This document shows, piece after piece, positions 43,099-53,000 of a DNA stretch of 64,000 nucleotides. The DNA lies in NCBI GenBank assembly GCA_965267605.1, contig OZ254088.1:558001-622000 (forward strand), given 5' to 3'. The notes below the pieces were generated by a model. It made no database searches and had not been told where the DNA came from. It saw only the letters and a list, made by a program, of their open reading frames with translations. The stretch is from G965267605 sp965267605. GTDB taxonomy: Bacteria; Bacteroidota; Bacteroidia; Flavobacteriales_E; Vicingaceae. A program made the translations under genes and the position numbers. How positions within the stretch are numbered: the first letter of the stretch is position 1; each line of letters starts with the position of its first letter.

Positions 43099-45237
43099 AT
43101 GAGGATCATGAGAAAGATACTGTTGGCATTGAGCTTGGTGGCGTCCGTTGGTATAATGGCGCAGCAGGATATTCCATTGGAAAAAGCATACTTCAAGGAT
43201 CGCAAGGATGGATTCAAGGATGCGCGAAAGGAATACGACATTGGAGAAGAATACTTCCTGGAGGGCCTTGAGGTTGAGAAAATATCTAAACAGGCACACG
43301 CTGGTAAACCTGCTTTTGAGGAAGCATTAAAACACTTCCTTGTTGCGCAGAAGTTTCATCCAGGATGGTCGAAGCTGAATTACCGTATTGGTAAATGCTA
43401 CCTGGAGACAACCTACAAAATCAAGGCACTGGATTACCTGCAGAAGGCAGAAAAGCTCAATCCGAGGGTGGACGAGGAGTTGATGTACCAAATGGGTAGA
43501 GCGTACCAGCTGCGATTGGAAATGGACAAAGCCATTAATCACTTTGAACGCTACAGAACTGTTTTGAGCACAGACAACTACCAGAAAAAGGTGGATAAAG
43601 TGAACAAGCGTGTGGCAGAGTGTAAATACGGTAAAAAACTGATGGCTGACCCTGTTCGGGTGTTCATTGATAACCTTGGAACAGGTGTAAATACAGTGTA
43701 TTCTGAGTACGCTGCGGTAATTAGTGCTGATAATGCCGTAATGATGTTTACCTCATGTAGACCAAATTCTACAGGATATGAAGCTGGTAAGACGATGGGC
43801 GGATATCCGGAAGACATCTATCAAAGTGAGAAAGGCATTGATGGAAAGTGGGCGCCTGCCCGGAATATTGGCAAACCAGCAAATACAGAGGAGCACGATG
43901 CGACTGTTGCACTTTCACCAGATGGTCAACGAATGTTGATTTACAACGATGACAATGGAGACGGTAACCTTTACGAGTGTATCCGCGATGGTGATACCTG
44001 GACCAAACCAAAGAAGCTAGGTAAGGGGGTGAATACTAAAATGCATGAGTCGTCAGCTTCTTATCGAAGTGATGGAAAGAGGTTGTACTACGTTTCCGAT
44101 CGTGAAGACCTTTCCATGGGTGGTAGGGATATCTTCTACACTGACTGGGATGAGGATAAAGACCGTTGGGGAGAGCCTAAGAATGTAGGGCCTACCATCA
44201 ATACCAAATACGATGAGGAAGGTGTGTTCCTTCACCCGGATGGTAAAACCATGTACTTCAGTTCCAAGGGACACGATAACATTGGGGGCTACGATATATT
44301 TAAGACTGAATTCCAGGGCGGTAGTTGGACACGGCCTCAGAATATTGGTTACCCGATCAATACTGCCGGAGATGATGTATTCTTTGTGGTTGATGCGAGT
44401 GGTAGATATGGATACTTCGCCTCCGTTAAGAAGGGAGGATACGGAGAGGAAGATATATACCGTATCACATTCCTTGGCCCTGAGAAGCCACTTCCTCTTG
44501 CTGGTGAGGATAACCTCCTCGCTTCTGTAGCCAAACCCGTTGAAGAAAAAGTGATTGAGAAGGCCGTAGAAACGGTTTCCAAGAAGATTACAATTCTCAA
44601 AGGTGTGGTTACCGATTGTGAGACAAAGAAACCGTTAGACTCTGAAATTGAGCTTGTAGATGTAGATCAAAACACGGGTCTGGCTAAGTTCTTTGCCAAT
44701 AAGAGCACAGGTAAGTACCTGGTTTCTCTTCCATCAGGTAGAAACTATGGTATTGCGGTTAAGAAGGAAGGATACCTTTTCCATTCGGAGAACTTCAATA
44801 TTCCTGCAACTTCTGCTTATCAGGAGATCGTTAAGGATGTTTGTATGAAAAGGATCAAGGTGGGTAGCGCTATCGTTTTGAAGAACATCTTCTACGATTA
44901 CAACAAAGCAACGCTTAGGGATGCTTCTAAGAATGAGCTGAACCGACTGATCAAATTGATGAATGATAATCCAACCATCAAGATTGAATTGTCAGCGCAT
45001 ACGGATTCACGGGGTTCAGATGGCTATAATGAAAAACTTTCTCAAAGTAGAGCGCAATCTTGCGTAAACTACCTTATGGAGAAAGGCATATCCGGCTCCC
45101 GTATTGTACCTAAGGGATATGGAGAGCAGAAACTGATTCGAAGTGATTCAGAGATCGCTAAACTGGTTGGAGAAATTGCCAAGGAGGCAGCGCACCAGGA
45201 GAACAGAAGAACAGAGTTTAAAATTCTTTCAAAATAA
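43099..45237 (+). CDS. PorE-like TPR-PD40-OmpA scaffold
   Basis: A 712-residue protein. The ATG at 43099 (or 43108, MRKILLALSLVASVGIMAQ) opens a signal peptide; 43060 is not used because it lies inside the previous gene. TPR-like helices (residues ~50-180), PD40 repeats (~200-430; LYYVSDREDLSMGGRDIFYT), a carboxypeptidase-regulatory-like domain (~495-580) and OmpA_C (~590-712; SAHTDSRGSDGYNEKLSQSR) follow in order, as in T9SS PorE. OmpA_C binds the peptidoglycan peptide stem. A strong terminator follows at 45254-45288. Confidence 0.9.
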   Translation: MRIMRKILLALSLVASVGIMAQQDIPLEKAYFKDRKDGFKDARKEYDIGEEYFLEGLEVEKISKQAHAGKPAFEEALKHFLVAQKFHPGWSKLNYRIGKCYLETTYKIKALDYLQKAEKLNPRVDEELMYQMGRAYQLRLEMDKAINHFERYRTVLSTDNYQKKVDKVNKRVAECKYGKKLMADPVRVFIDNLGTGVNTVYSEYAAVISADNAVMMFTSCRPNSTGYEAGKTMGGYPEDIYQSEKGIDGKWAPARNIGKPANTEEHDATVALSPDGQRMLIYNDDNGDGNLYECIRDGDTWTKPKKLGKGVNTKMHESSASYRSDGKRLYYVSDREDLSMGGRDIFYTDWDEDKDRWGEPKNVGPTINTKYDEEGVFLHPDGKTMYFSSKGHDNIGGYDIFKTEFQGGSWTRPQNIGYPINTAGDDVFFVVDASGRYGYFASVKKGGYGEEDIYRITFLGPEKPLPLAGEDNLLASVAKPVEEKVIEKAVETVSKKITILKGVVTDCETKKPLDSEIELVDVDQNTGLAKFFANKSTGKYLVSLPSGRNYGIAVKKEGYLFHSENFNIPATSAYQEIVKDVCMKRIKVGSAIVLKNIFYDYNKATLRDASKNELNRLIKLMNDNPTIKIELSAHTDSRGSDGYNEKLSQSRAQSCVNYLMEKGISGSRIVPKGYGEQKLIRSDSEIAKLVGEIAKEAAHQENRRTEFKILSK

Positions 45238-45253
45238 CGGAACGATTTTGACG

Positions 45254-45288
45254 AATAGGGGCGCCACCTGCGCCCCTATTTTATTTTT
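45254..45288 (+). terminator. Rho-independent terminator after the OmpA scaffold
   Basis: A perfect 10-base GC-rich stem (45254-45263 and 45271-45280) with a 7-base loop, then a T-rich run ending at 45288. The next gene's start codon is 5 bases further on (45293), so that gene depends on read-through or on a promoter overlapping the terminator. Confidence 0.9.
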
Positions 45289-45292
45289 AAGT

Positions 45293-46318
45293 ATGCCAGC
45301 AAACAAATATGCCCTCCTTCGATACAGAATTATTGATCGATTGATCAATAACCCCTACGACCCTTATCCTACCAAGGAAGATCTTCGTGAGGCTTGTGAG
45401 GAAGAACTGTATGGTAGCGGGAGTGGCAGGATATCAATCTCTACGATTGAAAAGGATCTCAATGCAATGCGGTTCGAAAAGAACCTCGGCTACTATGCTC
45501 CAATTGCATATTCTAAAGAAGAGAAGGGATACTATTACGAAGAAGCGGACTATTCAATTGAGCACATTTCTCTGAATGAAGAAGATCTTGAAACGATTAA
45601 GTATGCTGCCGCTGTTCTGAAACAGTTCAAATCACTGAGTGTGTTTGATTCTTTTGAAGGTACCATTGATAAGGTGTTGGATAGGGTGGATGTATCGTTG
45701 AGTGAACAGCGCGCCAACATTGAGGAGTTCGTGAAATTCGATGCTCCGGTTACGTCTAGCGGGTCGCAGTGGTTCCGAGGCATCGTAGAGTCCATATTAA
45801 GTAGATTCCGTGTTAGAATCCTTTACACCAGCAGTTACGGTGATGAGGAAAAGACGCATGTTCTTGAGCCTTATTGGTTGAAAGAGTGGCAAGACACATG
45901 GTACCTCATTGCGTACAGTGAAGAAAGAGGGAAGCTGTTAACCTTCGGTTTGGACCGAATAGAGCGATTGGAGGTATTGGATGAGATCTACAAGGTTAGG
46001 AAGGACATCGACCTGCCAACGTATTTCCACCATGCCCTTGGTATCACCAGTGGTGATGATAAGAAACCTGTCAAAGTAATCCTTAAAGTGCAGGAACCTG
46101 ATGCGAGATATATTATCCATAAACCATGGCATGCTACGCAGAAGGTGGAACAACGGGAGGACTATTCGCTCATTACATTGGATGTCCTGATTACCTATGA
46201 GCTGGTAAGTAAAATTCTCTCTTATGGAGGTGCGGTGGAAGTGTTGGCACCCGACCGATTGATCAAGGAGATTACCAACCAGCTTAAGCTCATGAAACGC
46301 AACTATAAACTGAAATAG
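45293..46318 (+). CDS. WYL-domain transcriptional regulator
   Basis: A 341-residue regulator starting at the ATG at 45293; the upstream frame overlaps the OmpA gene and has no homologous sequence. An N-terminal HTH region (LLRYRIIDRLINNPYDPYPT, then RISISTIEKDLNAMR) is followed by a linker with ISLNEEDLETIKYAA and a WYL domain (VRILYTSSYGDEEKTHVLEP, WYLIAYSEERG, LTFGLDRIERLEVL). Such proteins bind DNA and sense a ligand. It ends one base before a lipoprotein gene, so the two are probably an operon. Its start is only 5 bases after a strong terminator. Confidence 0.93.
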   Translation: MPANKYALLRYRIIDRLINNPYDPYPTKEDLREACEEELYGSGSGRISISTIEKDLNAMRFEKNLGYYAPIAYSKEEKGYYYEEADYSIEHISLNEEDLETIKYAAAVLKQFKSLSVFDSFEGTIDKVLDRVDVSLSEQRANIEEFVKFDAPVTSSGSQWFRGIVESILSRFRVRILYTSSYGDEEKTHVLEPYWLKEWQDTWYLIAYSEERGKLLTFGLDRIERLEVLDEIYKVRKDIDLPTYFHHALGITSGDDKKPVKVILKVQEPDARYIIHKPWHATQKVEQREDYSLITLDVLITYELVSKILSYGGAVEVLAPDRLIKEITNQLKLMKRNYKLK

Positions 46319-46319
46319 C

Positions 46320-46769
46320 ATGAAGAAGTTATCAATCTTATTTGTTGCCCTATGGTTGGTAGGCTGCAGTGGGGGAGAAGAGGTAGAAAGCAATGTTGAG
46401 CCAACATCTCCGGATTCTGGCGATCAGGCGGCTGTTGTAGAAGAATCCGAAACGGAGCATGAAACTGAACCTTACAGCAGTATGGTAAAGGGAAAATGGA
46501 GGGTTACTGCGATTGATGGAAATACAGAGGTAATGGATCAGGTTTTTGATTTCCAGGATAATGGAGATTGTGTACAAACCATTCAGGGTCAGGTGATGCC
46601 TGCAGGTAGCTGGTCAATGGATGATGATAACGGGATGCTTACACTACATCATGCAGAAGGAGATGGAAAGGATCAACTCAAGATTCTTGAACTAGACTTG
46701 GATCTAATGAAATGGAATTGGGAAGGGAAGGACCTCGGTGTTCTTGAACTGAAGAGAGTAACAGAATAA
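46320..46769 (+). CDS. Small lipoprotein with lipocalin-like pattern
   Basis: A 149-residue lipoprotein (lipobox LVGCS, Cys16) with an acidic linker rich in Glu and then a short domain: VKGKWRVTAIDG, DQVFDFQDNGDCVQTI, GSWSMDDDNGMLTL. The GxW pattern and the repeated short strands are typical of lipocalin-like proteins, but I do not assign a family. The start is one base after the WYL stop. A strong terminator follows (46769-46796). Confidence 0.7.
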   Translation: MKKLSILFVALWLVGCSGGEEVESNVEPTSPDSGDQAAVVEESETEHETEPYSSMVKGKWRVTAIDGNTEVMDQVFDFQDNGDCVQTIQGQVMPAGSWSMDDDNGMLTLHHAEGDGKDQLKILELDLDLMKWNWEGKDLGVLELKRVTE

Positions 46770-46796
46770 AAAAGCCCCGAGTAATCGGGGCTTTTT
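46769..46796 (+). terminator. Rho-independent terminator after the WYL-lipoprotein pair
   Basis: A 12-base stem (46769-46780 and 46785-46796; core AGCCCCGA/TCGGGGCT) with a 4-base loop, ending in a T run. The A run on the left and T run on the right make it usable from both strands; the convergent OmpA gene ends at 46818. Confidence 0.92.
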
Positions 46797-46817
46797 CTTT
46801 CACCTATATATACCGAT

Positions 46818-48932
46818 TTATTCGGATTTCAAATTGTAAAGTTCGTTCTCAGAGATTGTTGTAAAGGCCGTTCGCCTGTTACGCTGGTGACACGGACAGT
46901 CTCTAGAAGCATCATCCGGACTTGGACATTCAGGATACTTTGCACAATCTTCAATTGGCTTATCCTCACCATATCCCTTAGGTATCAATCTGTCTTTGGA
47001 AATACCATTTGCAATAAGGTAATTCACAACAGATTCTGCACGACCTTGAGACAGTCTACGGTTATAAGCGTCAGATCCCCGAGAATCTGTATGAGAAGCA
47101 ATCTCCACAGTAATGTTATCGTTGATATTCAGAATCTCAAGTAGTTTGTCTAATGCCTCTTTAGATTCAGGTCTCAACTTCGGAGAATCGAAATCATACT
47201 CAATACCCTCAATTGCAAGTTCACCCTCTGGAATAGGAGTAAGGAAGAAATCCTGAACGAAGGTCTTGGATTCTGTAACGCCCATTGTATTCACGGTAGC
47301 TGCATCACCAAAGAAGCCTTTCTTCTGAGCTTTAATGAACCATTCATCATTAACAAATAGTTCCTTCTCGTACGCTCCCTTATCATCCGACATCAAGAAG
47401 TCATTGTCTTTCTGGCCCTTAATGTCTTTGAACGTAAGTAGTGAGTTTGGAATGATTTCATTCGTCTCGATGTTATATACCACACCGATCAGTTTGAACT
47501 TCATTGGGTTCTTATCAAAGCTGTATGCCTTGAAACAGTTCCCTGCTATTTCCTTGTACTTCTCATCGTTGCAATCCTCACACTTCTCTCTATCAGAGGT
47601 GAAGAATCCACCACTTTGCTTTTCATTGATAACGAAGTACTGATCGTCTTTACTTGAGTTTACAGGCTTACCAAGGTTCTTCGGCTTAGACCATGTGCCG
47701 TCATCCTCATCGTACTTAGAGTGTACCACATCCAGGCCTCCCATAGTAACATGGCCGTTAGAGCTGAAATACAACGTCTGGCTAAGGTAGTGGTAGTAAG
47801 GACTAACCTCATCACCTGGCGTATTGATGGCCTTACCCATGTTCTTGGCGGGTTGAACGTTGCCAAACTCATCCATCTCACAATACCAGATATCAAATCC
47901 GCCTTCTCCTCCCGGTCTGTTGGAAGCGAAGTACAGTTTCGAACCATCCAGGCTGAGGTGAGGATCCTTCGACTGGAACCCTTCAACGTTAACGTAATCA
48001 TTCAGCTTCAGCGGTAACATCCACTGGTTGTTAAAGAACTTACACACATGGATGTTGCACTCGCTCGGATTGGTAACATTCCATCTGGTGAAGTAGAATG
48101 TTTGTCTATCGATAGAAAGACAACCAGCACCTTCGTGGTCTGCTGTATTTACAGTCTGGCCAAAACCCTTTGGAGGATCAATCTTCGTTCCCTCTGAAGT
48201 AGCAATGTACAGGTCGGAGATGTAACGGCTCGGTAGGGGAGACTTCTCATCTATCGTACCACCGTCACGCGCAGAAGTGAATACTACCATGTTCTCATCA
48301 CCGTAGTAGTTCACAGCAAAGCTGCCGCTTCCTTCGTTTACGGTAGAGTCTACCTTCTTGATCTTGATATCGCTTCTATCCTTGATCTTACTCATGAGCT
48401 CACAGCTGATAAGTAAGTTCTGCCCGAGCGAATACAATGAATCTCCCGGATTCCAATACTCATCCACAAAGAACTCCAGCTGTGCTTTAGCGGCATCCAC
48501 TTTCTCGTTCTTCATCAATGCATCAGCATACCAAAGCTTGGCATCATGGAATTTACTGTGGCGCGCGTTGATAGCTTTTGCATACCATATCTCCGCCTCC
48601 ATGTAGTTGCCCAATAGCCTGTAGCAAGCCGCAGCTCGGTGAATTGCATAGTTCTCGTACGTGTCAGGTACAGAATCAGTACTGTTGGCTGGTGTTGCTC
48701 CGTCTTCAACCTCTTTCTTCGGAGGAACGATAGGTTTCACCTCATAAGGGTAAGCCCTTTCAACAGACTGGATATTGCTCGCACCTAGAAGTTTGAGGTA
48801 ATAGGTGGCGGCCAGACCAAAATTGCGTTGATCAAAGGCAGCATCTCCGTACTTAATCAAATCCTTCTTTGTTTGCCCAAAAGCAGAAACTGTTCCGACA
48901 AGGGCAAGTATTGTAACTAACCTTCTCATCAT
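46818..48932 (-). CDS. TPR-PD40-OmpA scaffold partner of the PorP/SprF operon
   Basis: A 704-residue protein. The start used is the ATG at 48932 (MMRRLVTILALVGTVSAFGQ, signal peptide); a TTG 12 bases upstream would give a longer overlap with PorP/SprF. TPRs (~20-140), PD40 repeats (~190-440; LYFASNRPGGEGGFDIWYCE), a short CRD-like region and OmpA_C (~580-704; ASHTDSRGSDAYNRRLSQGR) follow. A cysteine-rich insert (CAKYPECPSPDDASRDCPC) lies in the OmpA part. The ATG overlaps the PorP stop as ATGA. It probably anchors the adjacent type B secretion/adhesin complex to peptidoglycan. Confidence 0.9.
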   Translation of the reverse strand: MMRRLVTILALVGTVSAFGQTKKDLIKYGDAAFDQRNFGLAATYYLKLLGASNIQSVERAYPYEVKPIVPPKKEVEDGATPANSTDSVPDTYENYAIHRAAACYRLLGNYMEAEIWYAKAINARHSKFHDAKLWYADALMKNEKVDAAKAQLEFFVDEYWNPGDSLYSLGQNLLISCELMSKIKDRSDIKIKKVDSTVNEGSGSFAVNYYGDENMVVFTSARDGGTIDEKSPLPSRYISDLYIATSEGTKIDPPKGFGQTVNTADHEGAGCLSIDRQTFYFTRWNVTNPSECNIHVCKFFNNQWMLPLKLNDYVNVEGFQSKDPHLSLDGSKLYFASNRPGGEGGFDIWYCEMDEFGNVQPAKNMGKAINTPGDEVSPYYHYLSQTLYFSSNGHVTMGGLDVVHSKYDEDDGTWSKPKNLGKPVNSSKDDQYFVINEKQSGGFFTSDREKCEDCNDEKYKEIAGNCFKAYSFDKNPMKFKLIGVVYNIETNEIIPNSLLTFKDIKGQKDNDFLMSDDKGAYEKELFVNDEWFIKAQKKGFFGDAATVNTMGVTESKTFVQDFFLTPIPEGELAIEGIEYDFDSPKLRPESKEALDKLLEILNINDNITVEIASHTDSRGSDAYNRRLSQGRAESVVNYLIANGISKDRLIPKGYGEDKPIEDCAKYPECPSPDDASRDCPCHQRNRRTAFTTISENELYNLKSE

Positions 48933-49978
48933 AGTCTTGGGCAAATTGGAATTGGATTATCTTTTCTCTTAGTTGGGATGTAAGTCACACTGATCTCAAA
49001 TCCACCGCGACCACTTGTAGAATTGTTAAGGTCTGAGATATTGATATCATAACTGATCCTTCCGATGTATTCCTTGTACTTACCACCCAGTTCAAGTGCA
49101 AATGCATCCTTGTTCGCAAGAGAGTTCCACTTGAAGTCCTGAACACCTTTTGTTGTTCTATAGTGTGGACCTGCGATTAAATGAAGATCCCATGCGCTGA
49201 TGTAGTAATTCATGATCAACGAGAAGAACAGTTCGTTGTCATTCTCCTGTGTCATGTGAACAAACTTCGGCAAGAGCTGAAGCTTGTCGTTTACGTTCAC
49301 CTTTGCACCAGCATGGAATACATGACGCATCGGTAACTTATTTCCGTTGTTATTGTAGAATGTTTCCGTTGGCTGATTAACATGGAACAGCGAGTATCCC
49401 GCAAATGGATTAACCCGTGTCACTTCCTTTCCGAAGTAGTACATCACACCAAGATTGATATCACCAATAAACATGCGATCTCTGAAACCAGCCTCCCCGG
49501 AAGGAAGACTAGAGTCGAAGCCCCCTCCACCAGAAACGCTGTACTGATTTCCAAAGGAGAGTCTGCTAAAATCAATGCTCTTCTGAAGGAAGCCTAACTG
49601 AAGTCCACCCGTGATGAAGTGGTACTCATTTTTGTCCAAAGTATAATCGTAGGATCCCGATACCGAAAAGCCTAGTACGTTATAGTTACCGGTACCTGCC
49701 CTGTTATTAATGATTTGAGCTCCAACACCCCATTGCTTAATGGCCTGGTCATAGCTGAGCAATGCCGTGGTAAATGGTTTGCTGGACACTGCGCTCCACT
49801 GTGTCCTATAATGCCCATGCAAACGGTACTTCCCATTGAAGTGTCCCGTCATCGCAGGATTTAAGAACATCGGAGGCGCATCGTACTGCGACAAGTGGAA
49901 GTCCTGAGCATCAACATTGATCGTTGAGCTCAATAACCCCAGTGCGAGTACGTATCCCCAGGTTTTCTTGTTTAACAT
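48929..49978 (-). CDS. PorP/SprF family T9SS membrane protein
   Basis: A 349-residue outer-membrane protein with signal peptide MLNKKTWGYVLALGLLSSTINVDAQ. The opening FHLSQYDAPPMFLNPAMTGH is the PorP/SprF signature, with later strands such as MFIGDINLGVMYYFG and GGLQLGFLQKSIDFSRLSF. SprF-like proteins are needed to export and attach cargo with type B sorting domains. It stands between the type B cargo gene upstream (31 bases) and an OmpA scaffold downstream (4-base overlap), the usual order for such modules. Confidence 0.93.
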   Translation of the reverse strand: MLNKKTWGYVLALGLLSSTINVDAQDFHLSQYDAPPMFLNPAMTGHFNGKYRLHGHYRTQWSAVSSKPFTTALLSYDQAIKQWGVGAQIINNRAGTGNYNVLGFSVSGSYDYTLDKNEYHFITGGLQLGFLQKSIDFSRLSFGNQYSVSGGGGFDSSLPSGEAGFRDRMFIGDINLGVMYYFGKEVTRVNPFAGYSLFHVNQPTETFYNNNGNKLPMRHVFHAGAKVNVNDKLQLLPKFVHMTQENDNELFFSLIMNYYISAWDLHLIAGPHYRTTKGVQDFKWNSLANKDAFALELGGKYKEYIGRISYDINISDLNNSTSGRGGFEISVTYIPTKRKDNPIPICPRL

Positions 49979-50009
49979 GATCTCTCTCGTAGTAGGTTAG
50001 TGTAATCGT

Positions 50010-53000
50010 CTAGCGTAACAGTGTTACGTCTCCTTTCTTCACATGCTTGAGTTCTTCCTTCCCTTCGAACCCAGCAACGGTGGTTGCACGTACTTGCCAT
50101 ACGTAATCACCAACTGGCTGAGGAACACCATCCTTCATTCCATTCCAACCAAAGTCCTGGCTGGTAGAAGTGAAGATCAGCTCACCCCAGTTATTGTAGA
50201 TTTCAAATACAAAGTCTTTGAAAGGGCCACCATATACATACAGGATGTCGTTTTGACCATCTCCATTTGGAGAGAATCCTGTTGGTACCTCTGGTGGCAT
50301 GAACACATAGAAGTCGTGCGTTACCGTATCCATACAACCGTTGTTGTCTGTTACAACCAGAGTAACAGGGAAGGTTCCTTTCGAACCGTAATTGTAATTA
50401 GGATGCTGGATAATAGAAGACCCAAGCCCATCACCGAAATCCCATTGCCATGCGACAATGTTGATCTGTGACTTGTCAGTAAACTGAACAAGTTCTCCAA
50501 TGATCATATGGTACTTGTCTGCCTCAAATGCTGCGATAGGCGCAGGGTGAACCAGAACAGATCTAACAACGGTATCTACACAACCTTCAGCAGATGTAGC
50601 AACCAACTGCACATTGAACGTTCCGCTTTGACCATAGAAATAAGAAGGATTCTGCACAGAGTCTGTTCCAGAACTGTTACCAAAGTCCCAATCCCATCCT
50701 GTAATGGTACTTCCATTTACCGTAGACGAATCGTAGAACATTTGGCTCTGGTTCTCACAAAGTCCGTCAAATCCAAACCAGGCTATTGGTAGGTGATGTA
50801 CGACTATAGTTTCTGTAATCGTATCAACACATCCATTGGCCGCGGTTACGATAAGCGTTACCTGATGTGTACCTGAAGTATCAAACTGGAATGTCGGGTT
50901 CTGCTGGCTACTATTACCTTGTCCGGCAAAATCCCAGTTCCAGGCCGCAATTGGACCATTGATACTGCTGTCTATTAGCGTTGTAAGCTCGTTCATACAC
51001 ACCGAATCGGCCCATATGTCGGCAGTTGGTGACGGTATAATACTCACATCAAGCGAGTCAAACTGAGCCTTACAACCTCCGTTATTCAGTGATTTGAATA
51101 TCAATCTTACCGTACCATTGCCTGCATCTCCCACACTTGGGATGTACTGCGTATTAAGCAATGAATCACCCGGATTAAATGTTCCGGTACCGCTCGAAGA
51201 CCATAGTCCCGAACCTGTGGTTGAAGTTCCAACAAGCTGAATAGGATACCCAGAACAAATGGAATCATTCGCAGCAACTGAAATTTGCGGTGGATTGGTA
51301 AAGAAGATCACCACTGTATCCACGTTCGCATTACAGTTACCGTTACCGATCGTAGTTAAGAACAGCGTAACCGTTCCCGCAGAAGTATCTGCTGAGGAAG
51401 GTATATACAAGTTTCCTGGTTGCAGTGTGTCATTCGGTAAGAAAGATCCTGTACCACCGGTGCTCCATAAACCTCCCGTGGCAATACCAACCACACCAGA
51501 TATTGGAATGGAGGCGGTATCCTTACAGACCGTTATGTCAGGCCCCGCTGTGACTGAAGGTCCGGGGACGTAGGTTATCAATACCGTATCCTGTCCTGCG
51601 GGACAGAAGCCATTATTCGTGGTACTCAGTACTACGTATGACTGACCAGCTCCAAGCTCACCTGCCGTTGGAGTATAAGATGCACCTAAACTGGTATTAC
51701 TCGGACTAAACGTACCTGGTGCAATCCAAAGACCTGTACCCGTACTTGAGAATCCTGTTAAGTTAACCAGAGGTGAATTCGAACACGCAGTTGTGTCCGG
51801 TCCAGCATTGGCAACCGGTTGGGGTTGCACAAAGACAGGTTTAAACACCGTGTCAATACAACCATCTGATGTTTGTACGATCATCCGGACGTTGTATGTT
51901 CCACCTGTACCGTAGGAATGCGTTGGTGCAGGGAGGTTTGAAGCACCTCCATCACCAAATGCCCAAACCCAGAAGTTTGGTGTTCCTGTACCATTTGAAG
52001 TATCTGTAAACTGTACCGGTGTATTCACACATACAGAATCCGGTATAGCGGTAAACCCTGCGTTAAGCGTTCCAATTGTAAATGTCTTGTAAACCGTATC
52101 TGCGCAAGGAGAGTTTGCTTGTGCGATCAGTCTTACCGTGTACGTTCCCAATCCCGGATAAGTCCAGGTAGGGGAGAACGCTGTCGAAGTATCATTGGTT
52201 GTGGAAAGATCTCCAAAGTCCCATTCAAAGTCGGTAGCTCCAGCCCCTGATGTGTTTGGGAATTTGATCGTAAGCCCGCTACATCCATCAATATATCCTA
52301 TACCAGGCTGTGCTGGTGGAGGACAATTCAGAACGTTGTACTGGAAGTCTCGCGTAGTGGTACCAATCTTGACACCATTTCGCCATTCCTCAACCATTAC
52401 TCCCACCACATACTGGCCAAGACTGGGTGGGATGGCTGTAATAAGACCTGTTTGAGCATTGATGTTCCATGTTGTTCCACCAAGTGGCTGGTTCTGCGAG
52501 AAACCAGGCAACCACGTTACGCTACCAAAGTTCGGTGGGTTGAACGCAAAGTTTGGCGCATTCCAGTTATGCGGTGTAAACATCCGGTACACCAGCGAAT
52601 CCCCATCCTTATCCGATGCGGAATGATCAAAGACCAGGGGTTGACCCTGACATATGAATACTGGTGGGAAATTCTTAAAGGTTGGCGAGCTGTTTGTCAG
52701 TAGCGTTGCGTTGTCGGGAATGAACGTATAGAACGTTGATCCTGTTCCCAACGGGTTATTGATGTTTACAATACTACCGTTACGACAGCAAGTCTGCCAG
52801 TAGAGGTGATACCCACCAGCACCTGCTGGTAGGTTGTTTACCACTTTTGTAAAGATTCTTTCTTCTACGCAAATACCAGGGTTGAACGCACAAGTATCAA
52901 CGTAAGGATTAAGAGTATCACGGAAGAACGTATTGATCGTGATGTTCTTCGATGGAGAAAAAGCATTTCCATTGATGTCCCGAACCTGAATGGTTACGGA

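Noticed and set aside
45143..45292. An N-terminal extension of the WYL regulator back into the OmpA gene
   Set aside because: The added 50 residues have no conserved pattern and cover another gene's end and its terminator; the ATG at 45293 gives a normal HTH start.
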